Shown here piece after piece: positions 59,845 through 64,000 of a stretch of 64,000 bases of DNA; positions within the stretch are counted from its first letter, which is position 1; each line of letters opens with the position of its first letter. The DNA is from Variovorax beijingensis (GTDB lineage Bacteria > Pseudomonadota > Gammaproteobacteria > Burkholderiales > Burkholderiaceae_C), in the NCBI RefSeq assembly GCF_003951285.1, contig NZ_RXFQ01000023.1, positions 1 to 64,000 of the forward strand, written 5' to 3'. The notes beneath the pieces are model-generated. The model did not search any database and had not been told where the DNA came from. It worked only from the letters and a program-made list of their open reading frames with translations. The translations under genes and the position numbers were made by a program.

Positions 59845-60579
59845 TCAGCCGCCGCGCCCCTTCGCCACCAGGCGAATGCCGGGCATCAGTTCGGCCGCCA
59901 GCTCCGGCCGCTCCAGCGCGTAGTCGAGGTTCATGCGCGCGATCTCGACGTGCTCTTCGCCCAGCGCCTGAGCACGCGAGCCCTGCCCGCGCTCGATGGC
60001 CTGCACCATCGCATGGTGCGTGCGGTGCGCCTGGCGCATCCACTGCTGGCCCTCTTCCATTGACGACTGCATCGGCAGCATCGCGCTGGGCGCGGCGAAG
60101 GGCTGGCCGCCGAGCATGTCCATCACACGCTTGAGCGCGAGGTTGCCGCAGCCTTCGACGATCAGCTTGTGGAAGCGGTCGTTCATCTCGACGTAGGCCG
60201 CGTAATCGTCCAGTTCCATGCTGGGCTTGTTCACGACCCGGTCGCCGGCCTCGAGGCACTCTTTCAGGTCACGCAGCAACTGTCGTGGTGCACCGTCCTC
60301 GGCCAGCAGGCGCGCCGCAAAGCCTTCGATCACGCCGCGAACGCGGATGGCGTCGGCCACTTCCTGCGAGGTGAAGCGGCGCATCTGGTAGCCGCCGCCG
60401 GGCGATTGCTCGATCAGGCCTTCGTGCTCGAGGCTGGCCAGCGCCAGGCGCACCGGGGTGCGCGAGGCGCCGAGCTTCTCGGCGATCGGAATCTCGGCCA
60501 GCCGCTCTCCGGGCACGAATTCGCCCTTGAGGATCATGTCGCGCAGCTGCACCAGCACGCGGGATTGTTGGGAGTCCAT
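59845..60579 (-). CDS. GntR family (FCD domain) regulator
   Basis: The 244-residue regulator has an N-terminal winged helix (GEFVPGERLAEIPIAEKLGASRTPVRLALASLEHEGLIEQ) and an FCD effector domain with the metal-ligand type residues DRFHKLI and HRTHHAMVQAI. The start at 60579 matches the family N-terminus; longer readings add unlike sequence. It is divergent from the Rieske operon and is its likely regulator, with a small acid as effector. Confidence 0.92.
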   Translation of the reverse strand: MDSQQSRVLVQLRDMILKGEFVPGERLAEIPIAEKLGASRTPVRLALASLEHEGLIEQSPGGGYQMRRFTSQEVADAIRVRGVIEGFAARLLAEDGAPRQLLRDLKECLEAGDRVVNKPSMELDDYAAYVEMNDRFHKLIVEGCGNLALKRVMDMLGGQPFAAPSAMLPMQSSMEEGQQWMRQAHRTHHAMVQAIERGQGSRAQALGEEHVEIARMNLDYALERPELAAELMPGIRLVAKGRGG

Positions 60580-60800
60580 CGGGAAGCGCCAGGGAGAAGG
60601 AGGGAATGAGCGAATTCTAGGAGACCCGCCTTGCGCTGCACGCAGCATATTTACCCTGGCTCGGTTGTTGCATGCACTTCCGGGCAGCGAGCGCCAAAAA
60701 CACATGCAAATCTCCGTGTTAACCCTAGTCTTTCCATCATCAACGCTCAGTTCAAGACGAAATTGCTGATGAAAATTTGACCCTGGTCGAGGAACACCCA

Positions 60801-60828
60801 GACAATGCATACAACTGCATGCAATGTC
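60801..60828. promoter_or_regulatory. GACAATGCAT inverted repeat, candidate GntR operator
   Basis: GACAATGCAT (60801-60810) and ATGCAATGTC (60819-60828) are inverted repeats with one mismatch and an 8-base spacer. Another TTGCATGCA lies at about 60668-60676 in the same 290-base gap, which has no gene. The position, 42-69 bases before the Rieske gene start, suits repression by the divergent GntR regulator. Confidence 0.5.
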
Positions 60829-60869
60829 TGCAGACTTCTCCCGGAAGCACCCACGATGGAGCCCGCACG

Positions 60870-62201
60870 ATGATCAGCGCCGAACAAAACGATTTCATCA
60901 CCCGCGTCGGACCCGGCGCCCCCGCCGGCAAGCTGCTGCGCCGCTACTGGCAGCCGGTGGCCCTGGCCGACGAACTGGCGGGCCCGCGCCCGGTCAAGCC
61001 CGTCAGGCTCATGGGCCAGGACTTCGTGCTGTTCCGCGACGAGAACGGGCAGCTCGGCATGCTCGACCGCGACTGCCCGCACCGCGGCGCCGACCTGGCC
61101 TTCGGACGGCTCGAGAACGGGGGCCTGCGCTGCGCCTTCCACGGTTGGCTGTTCGACGCCAGGGGCAACTGCCTCGAAACCCCCGCCGAGCCCGCCACCA
61201 GCAAGCTGTGCAGCCGCATCAAGCAGTCGGCCTACCCGGTGGTCGAGAAGAGCGGCGTCGTCTTCGCGTACATCGGCGACGGCGAGCCCCCGGCCTTCCC
61301 GGAGTTCGACTGCTTCGTCGCGCCCGACAGCCACACCTTCGCGTTCAAGGGCCTGTTCGAATGCAACTGGCTGCAGGCGCTCGAAGTGGGCATCGACCCC
61401 GCGCATGCGTCCTACCTGCACCGCTTCTTCGAGGACGCGGACACCTCCGAGAGCTACGGCAAGCAGTTCCGCGGTGCCTCGGCCGATTCCGACATGCCGA
61501 TCACCAAGGTGCTGCGCGAGTACGACCGGCCCGACATCAGCGTGGAGCCCACCGACTACGGCCTGCGCCTGAAGGCGCTGCGCCGGCTCTCCGAAGACAC
61601 CACCCACGTGCGCGTGACCAACGTGGTGTTCCCGCAGGCCTTCGTGATCCCGATGAGCGCCGAGATGACCATCTCGCAATGGCATGTGCCGGTGGACGAC
61701 ACGCACTGCTACTGGTACGCCATCTTCACGAGCTTCACGGGCCCGGTCGACAAGGAGCAGATGCGCGACCAGCGCCTCGCGCTCTACGAACTGCCCGACT
61801 ACACCTCGCGCAAGAACAAGCGCAACAACTACGGCTACAGCATCGAAGAGCAGCTGACCGAAACCTACACCGGCATGGGCGACGACATCAATGTGCACGA
61901 CCAGTGGGCGGTGGAGTCGCAGGGCGCCATCCAGGACCGCACGCGCGAGCACCTGGGCAGCACCGACAAGGGCATCATTGCCTACCGCCGCGTGCTGGTG
62001 AAGGCCATCGAGGCCACGCTGGCCGGCGAAAGCGCGCCGATGCTGATCGACGCCGCGCAGGCCGGCGCGATGTCCGGACCACCGTCCATCGACGGCATCG
62101 GCAAGGTCAGCGGCGAAGAGGCCACCGAGGCCTACTGGCAGGAGGCCGACCGCGCACGCCGCCTCAAGTCGGACTGGGCCCGCGCACGGCTCGCTGACTG
62201 A
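60870..62201 (+). CDS. Rieske non-heme iron oxygenase (phthalate-dioxygenase type)
   Basis: The 443-residue alpha subunit has a Rieske 2Fe-2S site C69/H71 and C88/H91 (CPHRG, CAFHGW) and a mononuclear iron site in DPAHASYLH near 176. It belongs to the single-subunit group that includes phthalate dioxygenase and vanillate O-demethylase, and needs an external reductase and ferredoxin. A ferredoxin gene follows two genes later. The operon partner, a glutamine-synthetase-like ligase, suggests an amine-containing substrate. The start at 60870 is chosen by family alignment. Confidence 0.9.
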   Translation: MISAEQNDFITRVGPGAPAGKLLRRYWQPVALADELAGPRPVKPVRLMGQDFVLFRDENGQLGMLDRDCPHRGADLAFGRLENGGLRCAFHGWLFDARGNCLETPAEPATSKLCSRIKQSAYPVVEKSGVVFAYIGDGEPPAFPEFDCFVAPDSHTFAFKGLFECNWLQALEVGIDPAHASYLHRFFEDADTSESYGKQFRGASADSDMPITKVLREYDRPDISVEPTDYGLRLKALRRLSEDTTHVRVTNVVFPQAFVIPMSAEMTISQWHVPVDDTHCYWYAIFTSFTGPVDKEQMRDQRLALYELPDYTSRKNKRNNYGYSIEEQLTETYTGMGDDINVHDQWAVESQGAIQDRTREHLGSTDKGIIAYRRVLVKAIEATLAGESAPMLIDAAQAGAMSGPPSIDGIGKVSGEEATEAYWQEADRARRLKSDWARARLAD

Positions 62202-62212
62202 GCACGCCCGCC

Positions 62213-63661
62213 ATGAGCAGCAGCAACACCTTCGCAGACCGCTTCGGTCTCTGGTCCGACGAGCAGCATGCCCAGGCGCGCGAGCTGGTGCGCCGCATCG
62301 ACAGCGGCGAGGTGGACGTGGTCCGCTTCGCCTGGCCCGACCAGCACGGCCTGCTGCGCGGCAAGACGCTGGTTGCGGGCGAAGCGCGCGCTGCGCTGTG
62401 GGAGGGCGTGAACCTCACCTCGACGCTGCTGGCCAAGGACACCTCGCACAAGACCGTGTTCCCGGTGTTCAGCGCGAACGGCGGCTTTGCCATCGAAGGC
62501 CTGCAGGGCGGCGCGGACTTCACCATCGTGGCCGACCCCGCCACCTTCAAGGTGCTGCCCTGGGCGCCGCGCACCGGCTGGATCCTGTGCGATGCCTACA
62601 TGGCCGACGGCAAGCCCTGTCCCTTCGCGACGCGGCAGATCCTGCAGCGCGCGGTGCGGCAGCTCGACGAGATGGGTTTCGACTTCATCGCCGGCCTCGA
62701 AGTGGAATTCCACGTCTTCAAGCTCGACGACGCGCGCATGGGCCTGGCCGATTCGGGCCAGCCCGGCGAGCCGCCGCGCGTGTCGCTGCTGTCGCACGGC
62801 CACCAGTACCTGACCGAACTGCGCTACGACCGCGTCGACGATCTGATGGAGCTGCTGCGCTCGAACCTCGTCGCACTCGGCCTGCCGCTGCGTTCGCTGG
62901 AGATCGAGTTCGGCCCGAGCCAGTTCGAACTGACCTTCGGCCCCGCAGCCGGCGTCGTGCCGGCCGACACCATGGTGCTGCTGCGCAGCGCGATCAAGCA
63001 GATCTGCCAGCGCGCCGGCCTGCATGCCACCTTCATGTGCCGCCCGAAGATCCCGAACGTGATGTCCAGCGGCTGGCACCTGCACCAGTCGCTGCGCCGC
63101 AAGAGCGACGGCGTGAACGCCTTCATGCCCGAGGCCGGCGGACGCGACCTCAGCGAGATCGGCATGCACTACCTCGGCGGCCTGAAGGCGCACGCCTGCG
63201 GCGCCGCGGCACTGGCCAGCCCGACGATCAACGGCTACCGCCGCTACCGCCCCTTCTCGCTCGCGCCCGACCGCGCGATCTGGGCCCGCGACAACCGCGG
63301 CGCGATGCTGCGCGTGCTCGGCGGCCCGGGCCAGAACGCCTCGCGCATCGAGAACCGCGTGGGCGAGCCGACGGCCAACCCGTACCTGTACCTCGCGTCG
63401 CAGCTGTTCTCGGGCCTGGACGGCATCCGCCACCAGACCGACCCCGGCCCCTCGGCCGACGCGCCGTACGAAACACCGGCGGAGCAACTGCCGCGATCGC
63501 TCGGCGACGCGCTCGTCTGCCTGCGCCGCGACGAGATGCTCAACACGCAGATGGGCAAGACCTTCGTCGACTACCTCTGCCACATCAAGGAAGCGGAGAT
63601 CGCCCGCTTCAACCTCGAGGTCAGCGAGTGGGAACACCGCGAGTACTTCGACATGTTCTAG
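62213..63661 (+). CDS. Glutamine-synthetase-like ligase (gamma-glutamyl-amine type)
   Basis: The 482-residue product has the GS fold: RFAWPDQHGLLRGKTL near 40, the metal site GLEVEFHVF near 162 and FGPSQFELTFGPAAG near 230, the ATP loop HLHQSL near 290, and NGYRRYRPFSLAPDRAIWARDNRGA near 340. It resembles PuuA/IpuC-type gamma-glutamylamide ligases and anilide ligases more than nitrogen-assimilating GlnA. It probably attaches glutamate to an amine before or after oxygenation. It begins 11 bases after the Rieske gene. Confidence 0.9.
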   Translation: MSSSNTFADRFGLWSDEQHAQARELVRRIDSGEVDVVRFAWPDQHGLLRGKTLVAGEARAALWEGVNLTSTLLAKDTSHKTVFPVFSANGGFAIEGLQGGADFTIVADPATFKVLPWAPRTGWILCDAYMADGKPCPFATRQILQRAVRQLDEMGFDFIAGLEVEFHVFKLDDARMGLADSGQPGEPPRVSLLSHGHQYLTELRYDRVDDLMELLRSNLVALGLPLRSLEIEFGPSQFELTFGPAAGVVPADTMVLLRSAIKQICQRAGLHATFMCRPKIPNVMSSGWHLHQSLRRKSDGVNAFMPEAGGRDLSEIGMHYLGGLKAHACGAAALASPTINGYRRYRPFSLAPDRAIWARDNRGAMLRVLGGPGQNASRIENRVGEPTANPYLYLASQLFSGLDGIRHQTDPGPSADAPYETPAEQLPRSLGDALVCLRRDEMLNTQMGKTFVDYLCHIKEAEIARFNLEVSEWEHREYFDMF

Positions 63662-63666
63662 AAACC

Positions 63667-63990
63667 ATGCCCACCATCCACTACATCCTCAAGGACGGCA
63701 GCACGCGCGAGGTCGACGCCAGGATCGGCGCCAGCGTGATGGAGACCGCCATCCGCGGCAACGTGCGCGGCATCGACGCCGAGTGCGGCGGCTGCTGTTC
63801 CTGCGCCACCTGCCACGTCTATGTCGACGACGCTTTCGCCGGCCTGCTGCCGCCGCCCGACGACATGGAGAGCGCGCTGCTCGACGCCGTCGCGGCCGAG
63901 CGCCAGCCCAATTCGCGGCTGAGCTGCCAGCTCAGCGTGACGGCGGCCTTCGACGGCCTCAGGGTGCGCGTCCCACAGACACAGGTCTGA
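63667..63990 (+). CDS. 2Fe-2S ferredoxin (adrenodoxin type)
   Basis: The 107-residue product has the cluster motif C40-x5-C46-x2-C49 (CGGCCSCATC, with two extra Cys inside) and a fourth Cys in SRLSCQLS near 92. Proteins of this type give electrons to Rieske oxygenases or cytochrome P450. It lies five bases after the ligase gene and ends close to the window edge; a reductase gene may follow outside. Confidence 0.92.
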   Translation: MPTIHYILKDGSTREVDARIGASVMETAIRGNVRGIDAECGGCCSCATCHVYVDDAFAGLLPPPDDMESALLDAVAAERQPNSRLSCQLSVTAAFDGLRVRVPQTQV

Positions 63991-64000
63991 CGCGCATTCA

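Overview
The window looks like a chromosomal segment of a high-GC betaproteobacterium of the Comamonadaceae, most likely Variovorax or a close relative. This is inferred from the base composition, the gene content (complete five-step hut pathway, split MetH, GTP-type PEP carboxykinase, many ABC uptake systems and LysR/GntR regulators) and the short G/C hairpin repeats between genes. I see no tRNA, rRNA, insertion sequence, prophage or CRISPR array. Genes are dense and operonic, and most lie on the minus strand up to about 53 kb.

Region by region: (1) 1-3332 holds the start of a type VI secretion operon (tssA, tssB, tssC, then the first codons of a gene leaving the window). (2) 3465-22839 is a large catabolic locus that I read as aerobic nicotinamide/nicotinate degradation by the reductive route. 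It encodes a Tat-exported nicotinamidase, a two-component nicotinate hydroxylase (NicA-like 2Fe-2S subunit and NicB-like molybdopterin/tri-heme cytochrome c protein), 6-hydroxynicotinate reductase and enamidase. It also carries a Liv-type ABC importer with two binding proteins, a ferredoxin-NADP reductase transcribed divergently from the reductase, a TetR regulator, and four proteins of unclear role (two 'amino acid synthesis' family proteins, a UPF0280 protein and a fumarylacetoacetase-fold protein). (3) 22852-26038 is a three-gene GtrA/GT2/GT-C glycosylation cassette. (4) 26091-32446 holds a methionine synthase split into two genes about 2.6 kb apart, one behind an S-adenosylhomocysteine riboswitch. 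A PACE efflux pump, its LysR regulator and an SH3 protein lie between them. (5) 32495-45787 is a complete hut locus (hutG, F, I, D, U, H, C) with two ABC uptake systems, an IclR regulator and HutC-type operators. (6) 46077-53363 has recQ, a lipoprotein nucleoside hydrolase behind tandem LacI-type operators, an S41 protease lipoprotein and a tandem AAA ATPase. (7) 53471-59814 has threonine ammonia-lyase, a 50-residue membrane protein, pckG, a LysR regulator sharing a palindromic motif with a neighbouring 57-residue protein, and a metallophosphoesterase. (8) 59845-63990 is a GntR regulator divergent from a Rieske oxygenase, a glutamine-synthetase-like ligase and a 2Fe-2S ferredoxin, probably a catabolic operon that continues past the right edge.

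The most interesting material is the nicotinate locus. It joins oxygen-linked hydroxylation (cytochrome c output) to the reductase/enamidase route best known from an anaerobe, and it includes uncharacterised genes in the same transcription unit. Close behind are the Rieske/glutamine-synthetase-like/ferredoxin set, an in-frame repeat element inside nicB, and the shared LysR motif around 57.66 and 58.94 kb.
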